Source: Clostridiaceae bacterium (GTDB lineage Bacteria > Bacillota_A > Clostridia > Acetivibrionales > Acetivibrionaceae). From it: DNA of 12,987 nt. The notes under the pieces were generated by a model, which saw nothing but the letters and a program-made list of their open reading frames with translations, ran no database searches and had not been told where the DNA came from. The stretch is taken from positions 1 to 12,987 of the forward strand of contig JAAZCB010000171.1 in the NCBI GenBank assembly GCA_012513545.1. The letters are read 5' to 3'. Shown here piece after piece: positions 1-7,535 of this stretch. The translations under genes were made by a program, and so were the position numbers. Numbering within the stretch: the stretch's first letter is position 1; each line of letters opens with the position of its first letter.

Positions 1-1
1 C

Positions 2-1003
2 AAGATTGTGGAAAAAATTATGGAGTTAATCTCCCAACCTGTTACGATAAGGGAACAGGAATTTTTTGTTACCGCAAGTCTTGGTGTTTCAATATATCCT
101 GCAGATGGGGAAACAGTTGAAGCTCTGATGAAAAATGCGGATTTAGCTATGTACATCTCAAAAAACAGCGGTAAAAACAAGTATACCATTTGCTCAACAG
201 ATATGAAAGAGAATGCACTTAAAAAGATAAAACTTACAAATGCGCTATACAGAGCAATAGAAAGAAACGAACTTTTGTTGTATTACCAGCCACAGGTAAG
301 TATTTCAACAAAAGAAATCGTTGGAGTTGAAGCTTTAATCCGTTGGAATAATCCGGAGTTTGGAATGGTTCAGCCTTCAAGCTTTGTTCCGCTGGCTGAG
401 AAAACTGGGTTGATAAACAACATAGGCTGTTGGGTGCTTAGGACAGCATGTATGCAAATTAAAAAGTGGCAGTCTATGGGACTGCCCCTGTTACGAATAT
501 CGGTGAATATATCTGTGGAGCAGTTCCGGGATAGGAAGCTTATTGACACAGTTGACAAAGTACTGAAACAAACCGGATTTGATGCAAAATATCTTGAGCT
601 TGAGATAACCGAAAGTATTGCAGTAGAAGGGGAAGAGCATGTTGTAAAGGTGTTGCATCAATTGAAGGAGCTGGGAATTTTGATTTCCATTGATGATTTT
701 GGAATGGAGTACTCGTCACTAGGACGCTTGAAGGCGCTGCCCATAGACCAGCTCAAAATCGACATGCGTTTTGTACAGAATATCTCAAAGGGCAACAGTA
801 AAGATGAGGTCATAGTAAGGACCATCATACAGTTGGCAAAGAATCTTGATCTTAACGTAATTGTAGAAGGAATTGAAACGGAAGAGCAGTTCAGATTCTT
901 TGAAAAAGAAAATTGCGATGAGATACAAGGCTACTATTTTTATAGGCCAATGCCTGCTTTAGAATTGGAAAAAATCCTCAAGAACAGGCGTAAAAAGAAA
1001 TAG
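2..1003 (+). CDS. GGDEF-EAL cyclic-di-GMP signalling protein, C-terminal part (5' end outside window)
   Basis: The reading frame is open at the left edge (first whole codon at position 2), so this is the last 333 residues of a larger protein. Numbering from the GTG at position 8, residues 1-60 are the end of a GGDEF (diguanylate cyclase) domain, recognisable from ASLGVSIYP, NADLAMY and GKNKY; the GGDEF motif itself lies upstream and cannot be judged. Residues about 75-325 form a full EAL domain. The residues expected of an active c-di-GMP phosphodiesterase are present: EAL at 108-110, N167 (VNIS), E199 (ELEITES), D229-D230 (IDDFG), K250, E287 (EGIET) and Q307 (QGYYF). Loop 6 reads DDFGMEYSS instead of the common DDFGTGYSS. 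The likely role is breaking down, or both making and breaking down, c-di-GMP. Sensor domains, if any, are outside the window. The gene converges on the ATPase operon. The family call is very safe; catalytic activity is inferred. Confidence 0.95.
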   Translation, partial: KIVEKIMELISQPVTIREQEFFVTASLGVSIYPADGETVEALMKNADLAMYISKNSGKNKYTICSTDMKENALKKIKLTNALYRAIERNELLLYYQPQVSISTKEIVGVEALIRWNNPEFGMVQPSSFVPLAEKTGLINNIGCWVLRTACMQIKKWQSMGLPLLRISVNISVEQFRDRKLIDTVDKVLKQTGFDAKYLELEITESIAVEGEEHVVKVLHQLKELGILISIDDFGMEYSSLGRLKALPIDQLKIDMRFVQNISKGNSKDEVIVRTIIQLAKNLDLNVIVEGIETEEQFRFFEKENCDEIQGYYFYRPMPALELEKILKNRRKKK

Positions 1004-1051
1004 CCTGTCAAATATAAATATGCAAACCATAAAGCATCAAAGTAGAAATGA

Positions 1052-1092
1052 GATAAAGAAGGCTGCTGATTATATTATCAGCAGCCTTTATC
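1052..1092. terminator. Bidirectional terminator hairpin between convergent genes
   Basis: A 10-bp perfect stem, GGCTGCTGAT (1061-1070) with ATCAGCAGCC (1077-1086), closes a 6-base loop. The flanking GATAAA (1052-1057) and TTTATC (1087-1092) can extend it across a small bulge. It lies between the stop of the GGDEF-EAL gene (1003) and the stop of the ATPase D gene (1105, minus strand), so it can serve both. The T tracts are short and interrupted on both strands, so the efficiency is uncertain. Confidence 0.8.
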
Positions 1093-1104
1093 AAAATTTG
1101 CTAT

Positions 1105-1761
1105 TTATGCGTTCATGGATCTTCTTGCCTGTTCAAGCATCATGTCCTTCACCTTCATAAGTCTTGTAAGGTTTCCTCTTTCATTCTCATCAAGCTTCAT
1201 GGTGATATACTTGATGGTTTCTGTTAACTGCGGAATTAGTACATACTCGAGGGCATTAACCCTTCTGCGCGTCTTTTCGATTTCATCCGCCAGAAGCTGT
1301 GCAGACTTTTCCATCTGGGCAAGCTCAAGCATATAGGGAAGAACCTCGGAAAGTGTACCGATTGCTCCATCGAGTTCTCCTGAGGTTAAAGCAAAGCCGT
1401 AAGGATAGATATCGCTTTCATCTGAGCTTGAGGTCTTGAAGTCCAGAACGGGTACATCAACGCTCATAACATTCCTTGTGGATACCTCAAGAGAAATATT
1501 CTGTTTAGGAATCATCAAGGCTTCTTCAAGCCCTTCCGAGGACATAACAGCCCTGGCTATCAGAAATCTTGTATGAACATTAATAAGCATTTCTTCAACC
1601 TTTTCACGAAGGTCCTTGTTCTTTCTTACAAGATCAAGAAACTTTTTCATGAGTTCGTCTCTCTTATCCTTCAGAAGTTTATGTCCCCTACGGGCAACCA
1701 TCAGACGCTTCTTCAGGCGGGTAAGCTCCATTCTGGTTGGGTTTACACGCATAACTGCCAT
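1105..1761 (-). CDS. atpD (ntpD): V-type ATP synthase subunit D (central stalk)
   Basis: Subunit D is the coiled-coil shaft of the V1 rotor; with subunit F it turns inside the A3B3 hexamer and couples ATP hydrolysis or synthesis to the membrane ring. The protein is 218 residues, normal for the family, and begins [20 protein letters not shown], the hallmark N-terminus. Both ends are long charged helices, with the C-terminal family segment [17 protein letters not shown] near residues 170-186. I start it at the ATG at 1761 because AGGAGG (1772-1777) lies 10 bases upstream. An in-frame TTG at 1770 would sit only one base from that site and would add three residues not seen in homologues. It is the last gene of the operon, 111 bases after subunit B, and is followed by the hairpin at 1052-1092. 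Confidence 0.97.
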   Translation of the reverse strand: MAVMRVNPTRMELTRLKKRLMVARRGHKLLKDKRDELMKKFLDLVRKNKDLREKVEEMLINVHTRFLIARAVMSSEGLEEALMIPKQNISLEVSTRNVMSVDVPVLDFKTSSSDESDIYPYGFALTSGELDGAIGTLSEVLPYMLELAQMEKSAQLLADEIEKTRRRVNALEYVLIPQLTETIKYITMKLDENERGNLTRLMKVKDMMLEQARRSMNA

Positions 1762-1771
1762 GCTTTTCAAT

Positions 1772-1777
1772 CCTCCT
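1772..1777 (-). promoter_or_regulatory. Ribosome binding site of subunit D (decides the start)
   Basis: Minus-strand AGGAGG. It gives 10-base spacing to the ATG at 1761 but only one base to the alternative TTG at 1770, so it supports the ATG. Confidence 0.8.
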
Positions 1778-1842
1778 GCTACATACTGTTCTTCACAAGG
1801 GGAATTTATAATTTGCGCCCACAGGTGAAATGATACAGGATG

Positions 1843-1867
1843 TTAAATTTTATATACCGAAATTTAA
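1843..1867. repeat. AT-rich inverted repeat between subunit genes B and D
   Basis: TTAAATTT (1843-1850) and AAATTTAA (1860-1867) are perfect 8-base inverted arms around a 9-base spacer, just past the subunit B stop. With no G-C pairs the hairpin would be weak. It occupies the largest gap inside the operon. The role is unknown; RNA processing, or chance in AT-rich DNA, are both possible. Confidence 0.4.
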
Positions 1868-1872
1868 AATAC

Positions 1873-3243
1873 TTACTCTGGCAAATACTTATCCAGATAC
1901 TCATCCCTGATACGCTTCAATTCTCCTCTAGGGAGTATGGATAAGAGCTTCCAGCCAATTTCAAGGGTCTTTTCAATAGTTCTGTCCTCTTCAAAACCCT
2001 GAGAGACATATTCCTTTTCAAATGCATCTGCAAACTTTGCATAAAGCTTATCTACATCGGTGAGGGCTGCATCTCCTAAAATAACAGCCAGTTCTTTTGC
2101 TTCCTTACCCCTTGCATAAGCCGCAAACAGCTGGTTCATTGTATCAGCATGGTCCTCACGGGTTTTTCCCTTTCCTATACCTTTGTCCTTAAGACGGGAC
2201 AGTGAAGGAAGAACGTCTATAGGAGGCATTATACCTTTTCTGTGAAGCTCTCTTCCAAGTATTATCTGACCTTCTGTTATATACCCGGTAAGGTCAGGTA
2301 TCGGATGGGTCTTGTCATCCTCAGGCATTGTAAGGATGGGTATAAGCGTTATGCTGCCTTCCGAATCAAGCTTTCTTCCTGCTCTTTCGTAAAGTGTTGC
2401 AAGGTCAGTGTACAGGTACCCGGGATAACCTCTTCTTCCGGGAACTTCTTTTCTTGCGGCAGATACTTCACGAAGGGCTTCTGCGTAGTTTGTTATATCG
2501 GTTAATATTACAAGCACATGCATATCCTTTTCAAAAGCAAGATATTCAGCGGCAGTAAGTGCCATACGGGGAGTAGCTATACGCTCGATGGCAGGGTCGT
2601 TTGCAAGGTTTATAAAGAGCACCGTACGATCTATTGCACCGGTTCTCTTAAAGTCTGTTATAAAATAATTCGATTCTTCGAAAGTAATACCAATAGCAGC
2701 AAAAACAACTGCAAACTTACTGTCTGTACCAAGAACCTTGGCCTGTCTTGCAATTTGCGCAGCAAGTTGTGCGTGGGGCAGACCCGAGCCTGAGAATATG
2801 GGAAGCTTCTGGCCTCTTACCAGGGTGTTAAGACCGTCAATGGCCGAAACCCCTGTCTGAATGAACTCCGAGGGATAATTCCTTGCGGAGGGGTTCATGG
2901 GAAGTCCGTTTATATCAAGCCTTGTATCCGGAATTATGTTGGGGCCTCCGTCAATAGGACGTCCAAGTCCGCTGAATACTCTTCCAAGCATATCCATCGA
3001 CACCGGAAGCTCAAGGCCTCTTCCTAAAAACCTTACCTTGCTTAATGCAACATTTATACCGGCAGAGCTCTCAAAAAGCTGTACCATTGCATTGTCACCG
3101 TTCACTTCAAGTACCCTGCAGCGTCTGGTTTCGCCGGTAGAAAGCTCAATTTCTCCAAGTTCGCCGTATTTAACCCCTTCAACCTGCTTTACAAGCATCA
3201 AGGGACCGGCAACCTCTGAAATAGTCCTGTATTCCTTCAGCAA
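1873..3243 (-). CDS. atpB (ntpB): V-type ATP synthase subunit B (non-catalytic hexamer subunit)
   Basis: Subunit B alternates with A in the A3B3 headpiece of V1 and completes the catalytic sites without hydrolysing ATP itself. The protein is 456 residues, usual length, and starts [16 protein letters not shown] as in homologues. The P-loop position holds the degenerate [10 protein letters not shown] (151-160) with no Walker lysine, as expected for B. R350 in [13 protein letters not shown] matches the arginine finger that reaches into the A-subunit site (Arg350 in E. hirae NtpB). The start codon is TTG at 3243; AAAGGAGGTG (3251-3260) upstream gives 9-base spacing from its AGGAGG core, and no ATG fits. 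This ribosome binding site lies inside the end of subunit A, whose TAA stop is one base before the TTG, so A and B are probably translationally coupled. Confidence 0.98.
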   Translation of the reverse strand: MLKEYRTISEVAGPLMLVKQVEGVKYGELGEIELSTGETRRCRVLEVNGDNAMVQLFESSAGINVALSKVRFLGRGLELPVSMDMLGRVFSGLGRPIDGGPNIIPDTRLDINGLPMNPSARNYPSEFIQTGVSAIDGLNTLVRGQKLPIFSGSGLPHAQLAAQIARQAKVLGTDSKFAVVFAAIGITFEESNYFITDFKRTGAIDRTVLFINLANDPAIERIATPRMALTAAEYLAFEKDMHVLVILTDITNYAEALREVSAARKEVPGRRGYPGYLYTDLATLYERAGRKLDSEGSITLIPILTMPEDDKTHPIPDLTGYITEGQIILGRELHRKGIMPPIDVLPSLSRLKDKGIGKGKTREDHADTMNQLFAAYARGKEAKELAVILGDAALTDVDKLYAKFADAFEKEYVSQGFEEDRTIEKTLEIGWKLLSILPRGELKRIRDEYLDKYLPE

Positions 3244-3244
3244 T

Positions 3245-5014
3245 TTACTGCACCTCCTTTGACATGAGGGATTCTATCTGATCATTAAGCTCTGTTTCTA
3301 TTTCATAGAATTTACTATTGACCTCATCTTCGGGAGTGTATTTGGCTCTTCCGATTCTTTCCCTTACTGGAATATTAAAGAGCTCGTTAATACTTACTCC
3401 GGTTTCAACAGCCTTTTTACCCTTATAGTAAAAACCAAGAATGAGCTTTAGCATCCTGTGCTGCTTGTTCAGTGAGGTATATGTGTCAACCTCATGAAAA
3501 GCGTTCTGGTGAAGATAGTCCTCACGGATTGATTTGGCAGCTTCGAGCGTCAGTCTGTCAGCTGCAGATAGAGCATCAACACCTACCAGCCTTACGATTT
3601 CTTCAAGCTCCGATTCTTCCTGCAATATTTTCATTGCATCGGTTCTTAAGGTATTCCAGTCTCTGGCAATGTTATCATTTATCCATTTATCAAGTCTGTC
3701 AAGATATAGTGAATAGCTGAGGAGCCAGTTGATTGCAGGGAAGTGACGCCTGTATGCAAGGCTGGCATCAAGTCCCCAGAAAACCTTGACTATCCTCAGG
3801 GTTGCCTGTGTAACCGGTTCTGATATGTCACCGCCCGGTGGTGAAACAGCTCCTATGGCGGTTAGTGCGCCTTCTCTTCCGTTGGTTCCAAGACTTATAA
3901 CCCTTCCGGCTCTTTCGTAGAATTGAGCAAGTCTTGATCCAAGGTATGCAGGATAACCTTCTTCACCCGGCATTTCCTCAAGACGTCCTGACATTTCTCT
4001 TAAGGCTTCTGCCCAACGTGAGGTTGAATCAGCCATAAGGGCAACGCTGTAACCCATATCCCTGAAATATTCTGCAATCGTAATACCCGTATAGATTGAG
4101 GCTTCCCTTGCAGCAACAGGCATGTCGGAGGTATTTGCTATAAGAACTGTCCTTTTCATTAAGGACTCTCCCGTTCTGGGATCCTTCAATTCAGGAAACT
4201 CCATAAGTACATCAGTCATTTCATTTCCTCGTTCACCGCAGCCTATATAAACGACAATTTCAGCATCAGCCCACTTTGCAAGCTGGTGCTGAACAACGGT
4301 TTTTCCGCTTCCAAAGGGTCCCGGAACGGCTGCAACACCACCCTTTGCAAGGGGGAACAGTGTATCTATAACCCTCTGACCTGTGACCAGAGGAGCGTCA
4401 GGAGGCAGCTTTTCCTTGTAGGGTCTTCCGACACGTACCGGCCATTTCTGCATCATCTGAATATCCACAATTTCTCCTGAATTCTTTTTAACCCTTGCAA
4501 CCATATCAGTAACAGTGAATTCACCTGCACGGATTTCTTCAATAGTACCACTGACTCCATTCGGAATCATAATCTTATGCTCAACAACAACAGTTTCCTG
4601 AACTGTTCCAATGATATCGCCGGCAGTTACCTTTGTGCCCTTTTCAACGGTAGGCACAAACTTCCACTTCTTCTTTCGGTCTAGTGAGGTTACTTCGATA
4701 CCTCTTGTAATATTGCTTCCTACCATCTCCCTTATTTCAACGAGAGGTCTTTGTATTCCGTCAAATATACTTTCTATAAGACCCGGTCCAAGCTCAACGC
4801 TTAACGGTGACCCTGTAGAAACAACCGGTTCGCCGGGGCCAAGGCCTGCAGTTTCCTCATAAACCTGTATGGAGGCCTTGTCACCGTGCATTTCTATTAT
4901 TTCACCGATAAGACGGTGTTCACTTACACGCACAACGTCAAACATATTTGCGTCTCTCATTCCCTCAGCTATTACCAAAGGCCCGGAGACTTTAACTATT
5001 GTTCCCTGGCTCAC
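3245..5014 (-). CDS. atpA (ntpA): V-type ATP synthase subunit A (catalytic)
   Basis: This is the ATP-hydrolysing/synthesising subunit of the V1 head. It is 589 residues, typical length, beginning [19 protein letters not shown]. The order is an N-terminal beta-barrel, then the V-type bulge (non-homologous region, roughly residues 110-190) that separates V/A-type A subunits from F-type beta. It continues with Walker A GPFGSGKT (232-239), the GCGERGNEM segment with catalytic Glu E261, and the Walker B region [18 protein letters not shown] (about 323-340, D329). The helical C-terminal domain follows. The start codon is GTG at 5014, with AAGGGG (5022-5027) seven bases upstream. It lies 39 bases after subunit F, and its stop is one base before the TTG of subunit B. 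No motif is damaged, so it should be active. Confidence 0.98.
   Translation of the reverse strand: MSQGTIVKVSGPLVIAEGMRDANMFDVVRVSEHRLIGEIIEMHGDKASIQVYEETAGLGPGEPVVSTGSPLSVELGPGLIESIFDGIQRPLVEIREMVGSNITRGIEVTSLDRKKKWKFVPTVEKGTKVTAGDIIGTVQETVVVEHKIMIPNGVSGTIEEIRAGEFTVTDMVARVKKNSGEIVDIQMMQKWPVRVGRPYKEKLPPDAPLVTGQRVIDTLFPLAKGGVAAVPGPFGSGKTVVQHQLAKWADAEIVVYIGCGERGNEMTDVLMEFPELKDPRTGESLMKRTVLIANTSDMPVAAREASIYTGITIAEYFRDMGYSVALMADSTSRWAEALREMSGRLEEMPGEEGYPAYLGSRLAQFYERAGRVISLGTNGREGALTAIGAVSPPGGDISEPVTQATLRIVKVFWGLDASLAYRRHFPAINWLLSYSLYLDRLDKWINDNIARDWNTLRTDAMKILQEESELEEIVRLVGVDALSAADRLTLEAAKSIREDYLHQNAFHEVDTYTSLNKQHRMLKLILGFYYKGKKAVETGVSINELFNIPVRERIGRAKYTPEDEVNSKFYEIETELNDQIESLMSKEVQ
3251..3260 (-). 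promoter_or_regulatory. Ribosome binding site of subunit B, inside the subunit A gene
   Basis: Minus-strand AAAGGAGGTG, near-perfect complementarity to the 16S rRNA 3' end. It supports the TTG start at 3243 and suggests coupling of B translation to A. Confidence 0.85.
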
Positions 5015-5053
5015 GCTTTATCCCCTTCTTTCACTATTGGATTAACTTAAAAA

Positions 5054-5374
5054 CTATTCCTCCCGGAACAGAATATCCGCACCAACGGCACGTTCGACAC
5101 TCCTTTTTACACTACTCATGCCGATACCTAAAGAGCCCTGATTACCGGGTATAAGTATTATAGCTGGAAATCTTTCATCACTGTATTTTTCAATTACAGG
5201 CATAATATCTTTTGCTGTTTGCTCGGTAATATAAATAACTGCATACTGTTCACCTGCAATTTTTACAAGAATATCCTGTGCTTCAAGAGGGTCTGTTACG
5301 GGAAATACCGACATACCTACAGCCTTAAAGCCCAGAATGCTGTCTTTGTCTCCTATTACACCAACCTTATACAT
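5054..5374 (-). CDS. atpF (ntpG): V-type ATP synthase subunit F (central stalk)
   Basis: This small Rossmann-like subunit binds D in the rotor shaft and can modulate ATPase activity. It has 106 residues, normal for the family, and opens MYKVGVIGDKDSILGFKAVGM, the conserved family N-terminus. The ATG at 5374 overlaps the 3' end of subunit C by 8 bases, and only a modest purine-rich stretch precedes it, so translation may depend on ribosomes ending C. In E. hirae nomenclature this is NtpG. It should not be confused with the peripheral-stalk gene at 9487-9813, which is called NtpF there. Confidence 0.95.
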   Translation of the reverse strand: MYKVGVIGDKDSILGFKAVGMSVFPVTDPLEAQDILVKIAGEQYAVIYITEQTAKDIMPVIEKYSDERFPAIILIPGNQGSLGIGMSSVKRSVERAVGADILFREE

Positions 5375-6386
5375 AAGCCTCTCTCAGCCTTTCTCTTATT
5401 ATATCGCCCGGTATGTTGTTAAGCTTGCCTACCATAACAATCCGTGCGTTCTTAATTTCTGTTTCCTTTGCCATCAAAAAACCTATTAAAGGTTCAATTC
5501 CGAAAGTGACGTATTTTGACTTCTTCAAATATGCCATCACATAATTGTCACACTGCTTCTCGAATTCAGTCAGGCTGCCTGAAGCCCTGAAGCTTTCAAT
5601 TCCTTCCTCTAAGGCAGCTCCATAGACTGTATACCTCAAAGCATCAATAAAAACATCCAATTGGGTGTCGAGACAATTAATAAAAGTTTTTCCTTCAATA
5701 CTGCCGCCCGGCAATAAAATTTTCTGTATAAAAGCCTTTGTCTTATTAAGGTTTTTTACTCTGAGAAAAATTTTAATATTTGCAAGGTCTGTAAGTATTG
5801 TCACAAGATCTTTTATAAACTTGCTGCCTGAGGCCAGTGAGAGTTCCTTCATATGGGCAAATAGCGCCTTGTCAAGGATAAGGTCAACAGCCTGAGGATC
5901 TGACGTCCTGCCGAAATTGTCAATACATTCTTCAACCGCTTTTTTCATTATTTCCGGCATGCCGGAAATATTTCGGTCAGTAATCATTGCTTTAAGCCTC
6001 TCGACAGGAATTGAGCCTGATTCAATAAGGATGTTGTTTTCCTTCTGACCTGAGAATTCAGCTTTTAATATCACTTTTATGTTGTGATAGTCGTTAGATA
6101 GCAGAAAAAGGTCGAATATATCAGGTTCGGGCGCAATTTCCCTAAGGAGGTTATAGGACTTTTTATGTTCCTCCTTAAGCAGGTTTTCATACTGCCAGAT
6201 ATTCTCGAAATCAGAAGACGGGCTGCCGTAATCAGCCTCCTGAAGCACTTTTAATGCTTCCTGGGAATTTTTGGCATCCACCATTCTGTCAAGCTTAACG
6301 CTATCGAGAAGTTTTTTTTCAATTGCTCTTATTCTTGAAACAGCATATGCGTATTGAGTTCCGCTCTTTTTTAAATCTTTCGTCAA
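5367..6386 (-). CDS. atpC (ntpC): V-type ATP synthase subunit C (shaft-to-ring adaptor)
   Basis: Subunit C (the V-ATPase d/AC39 family) is the funnel-shaped socket joining the D-F shaft to the membrane K ring. It is helical and has no catalytic motif. The frame stays open to a TTG at 6431, but that start would overlap subunit E and add 15 non-conserved residues. I prefer the TTG at 6386, because AGGAGG (6396-6401) lies 9 bases upstream and the product MTKDLKKSGTQYAYAVSRIR then matches the family pattern, in which Y-A-Y-A-V-x-R-I-R falls near the N-terminus. The result is 339 residues, a usual length. There are 41 bases between the E stop and this start. The 3' end overlaps subunit F by 8 bases. 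Confidence 0.93.
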   Translation of the reverse strand: MTKDLKKSGTQYAYAVSRIRAIEKKLLDSVKLDRMVDAKNSQEALKVLQEADYGSPSSDFENIWQYENLLKEEHKKSYNLLREIAPEPDIFDLFLLSNDYHNIKVILKAEFSGQKENNILIESGSIPVERLKAMITDRNISGMPEIMKKAVEECIDNFGRTSDPQAVDLILDKALFAHMKELSLASGSKFIKDLVTILTDLANIKIFLRVKNLNKTKAFIQKILLPGGSIEGKTFINCLDTQLDVFIDALRYTVYGAALEEGIESFRASGSLTEFEKQCDNYVMAYLKKSKYVTFGIEPLIGFLMAKETEIKNARIVMVGKLNNIPGDIIRERLREAYV

Positions 6387-6395
6387 TCCGGATTT

Positions 6396-6401
6396 CCTCC
6401 T
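6396..6401 (-). promoter_or_regulatory. Ribosome binding site of subunit C (decides the start)
   Basis: Minus-strand AGGAGG, 9 bases before the TTG at 6386. It falls inside the longer frame that begins at TTG 6431, which argues against that upstream start. Confidence 0.8.
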
Positions 6402-6427
6402 TTTAGTAAGGAATGAGTCAATCAGAA

Positions 6428-7024
6428 TCAAAACAGCATTTTAATTACGTCCGGCTCTATTTCATCGCGATCCATCCTTATTATTGCCTCGAAGGAGTTG
6501 TTGATTTCTATATCACCGGATTTTAATATAAAGCCGCTTTTAATGTCCCTGGATTCTTCCGATAGTTTAACACTACCTTTAATACCTTTAGCCGCCAGCT
6601 TTTTATTAATATCCTCTATAAAATCCTGGGAAAGTTTAGTCCTGTCAGAAGGACGCAGGATTATTTCTTCATTTCCGCTTGAGACCGAGTTTACAATCAT
6701 TTCCGAAAGTATGGTCTGATACTCCACAAGCGGTAAATTACCAAGCTTGTCGAGGGCTTTGCTAAAAGCCTCGTCAACCATTTCCTGCTTTGCTTTAAGC
6801 TTTAGCTTTCTGGACTCGAGTTCAGAAACAGCTATAAGCCTTTTTTTTACCTCGACTGCTTCCGACTTCGCTTTTTCTATAATTTCTTTTCGTTTAGCTG
6901 CAGCTTCTTTTTCTGCCGCATCAATTAAGCCGGCAGCTTCATCTTCAGCTTTCTTAAGGATTGCTTCTGCCTGAAGGCGTGCTTCCTCCATTATTTTGTC
7001 TTTTAATTTATCTGCTCCTGACAT
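6428..7024 (-). CDS. atpE (ntpE): V-type ATP synthase subunit E (peripheral stalk)
   Basis: Subunit E pairs with the small G/H subunit (9487-9813) to form the stator stalks that hold the A3B3 head against rotor torque. It has 198 residues. Residues about 1-95 are a charged Ala/Glu/Lys-rich helix (EEARLQAEAILKKAEDEAAG and following), a right-handed-coiled-coil type stalk. The remainder is the mixed C-terminal domain that binds the top of the head. The ATG at 7024 is preceded by a purine-rich AGAGGGAG stretch and lies 17 bases after the subunit K stop. Sequence conservation is low in this family; length, composition and operon position carry the call. Confidence 0.95.
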   Translation of the reverse strand: MSGADKLKDKIMEEARLQAEAILKKAEDEAAGLIDAAEKEAAAKRKEIIEKAKSEAVEVKKRLIAVSELESRKLKLKAKQEMVDEAFSKALDKLGNLPLVEYQTILSEMIVNSVSSGNEEIILRPSDRTKLSQDFIEDINKKLAAKGIKGSVKLSEESRDIKSGFILKSGDIEINNSFEAIIRMDRDEIEPDVIKMLF

Positions 7025-7041
7025 ATGGAGTCACTCCCTCT

Positions 7042-7533
7042 TTATATTTTAATACCGAATACCATTAATATTGATGCAAGCAGTGCCAATACGGCATAGG
7101 TTTCAACCATGGCTGCAAAGGTGATTGCCTTTGCCAGCTCTTCCGGCCTTTTTGCAATAATGCCTACACCTGCAGCAGCAGCTCTTCCCTGGGATATTGC
7201 TGAGAACAGACCTACAAAAGCTATAGGCAATGCAGCAGCGAGAAACATGAATCCCTGCTGTGTTGTAAGATTAACCTCAGCCCCGCCGACAACACCTACT
7301 CTCATGAAGATAACAAACGCGGTCAGAAGACCATAAATTCCCTGTGTACCGGGAAGTGCCTGCAAAAGCAATGCTTGACCGAATTTTCCCGGCTCCTCGG
7401 TAACCAGACCGGCAGCAGCTTCACCCACCAGACCAACACCTTTAGCTGAGCCAATTCCTCCCAGAATAACCGCCAAAGCCGCACCTGCAAGAGCAAGAGT
7501 ATTACCATTTAATAACACAGACATCCAATCCAT
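7042..7533 (-). CDS. atpK (ntpK): V-type ATP synthase subunit K (proteolipid rotor ring), predicted Na+-binding
   Basis: Subunit K forms the ion-carrying membrane ring. The protein is 163 residues with four membrane helices, a tandem duplication of the two-helix hairpin, as in E. hirae NtpK. The ion-binding carboxylate is E144 in MVETY of helix 4; the matching site of the first hairpin carries Q64 (LPGTQGIYG). All residues corresponding to the Na+ ligands in E. hirae NtpK (Leu61, Thr64, Gln65, Gln110, Glu139) are present: L60, T63, Q64, Q115 (SQGR) and E144. Y67 matches the tyrosine that hydrogen-bonds the glutamate. Na+ transport is therefore inferred, though not proven. The ATG at 7533 has AAGGAGG with 10-base spacing, located inside the end of the subunit I gene; the I stop is two bases before this ATG. 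Confidence 0.97.
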   Translation of the reverse strand: MDWMSVLLNGNTLALAGAALAVILGGIGSAKGVGLVGEAAAGLVTEEPGKFGQALLLQALPGTQGIYGLLTAFVIFMRVGVVGGAEVNLTTQQGFMFLAAALPIAFVGLFSAISQGRAAAAGVGIIAKRPEELAKAITFAAMVETYAVLALLASILMVFGIKI

Positions 7534-7535
7534 AA

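Noticed and set aside
1762..1770. TTG at 1770 as the subunit D start
   Set aside because: It lies one base from the AGGAGG site, too close to initiate; the ATG at 1761 gives the conserved [13 protein letters not shown] start.
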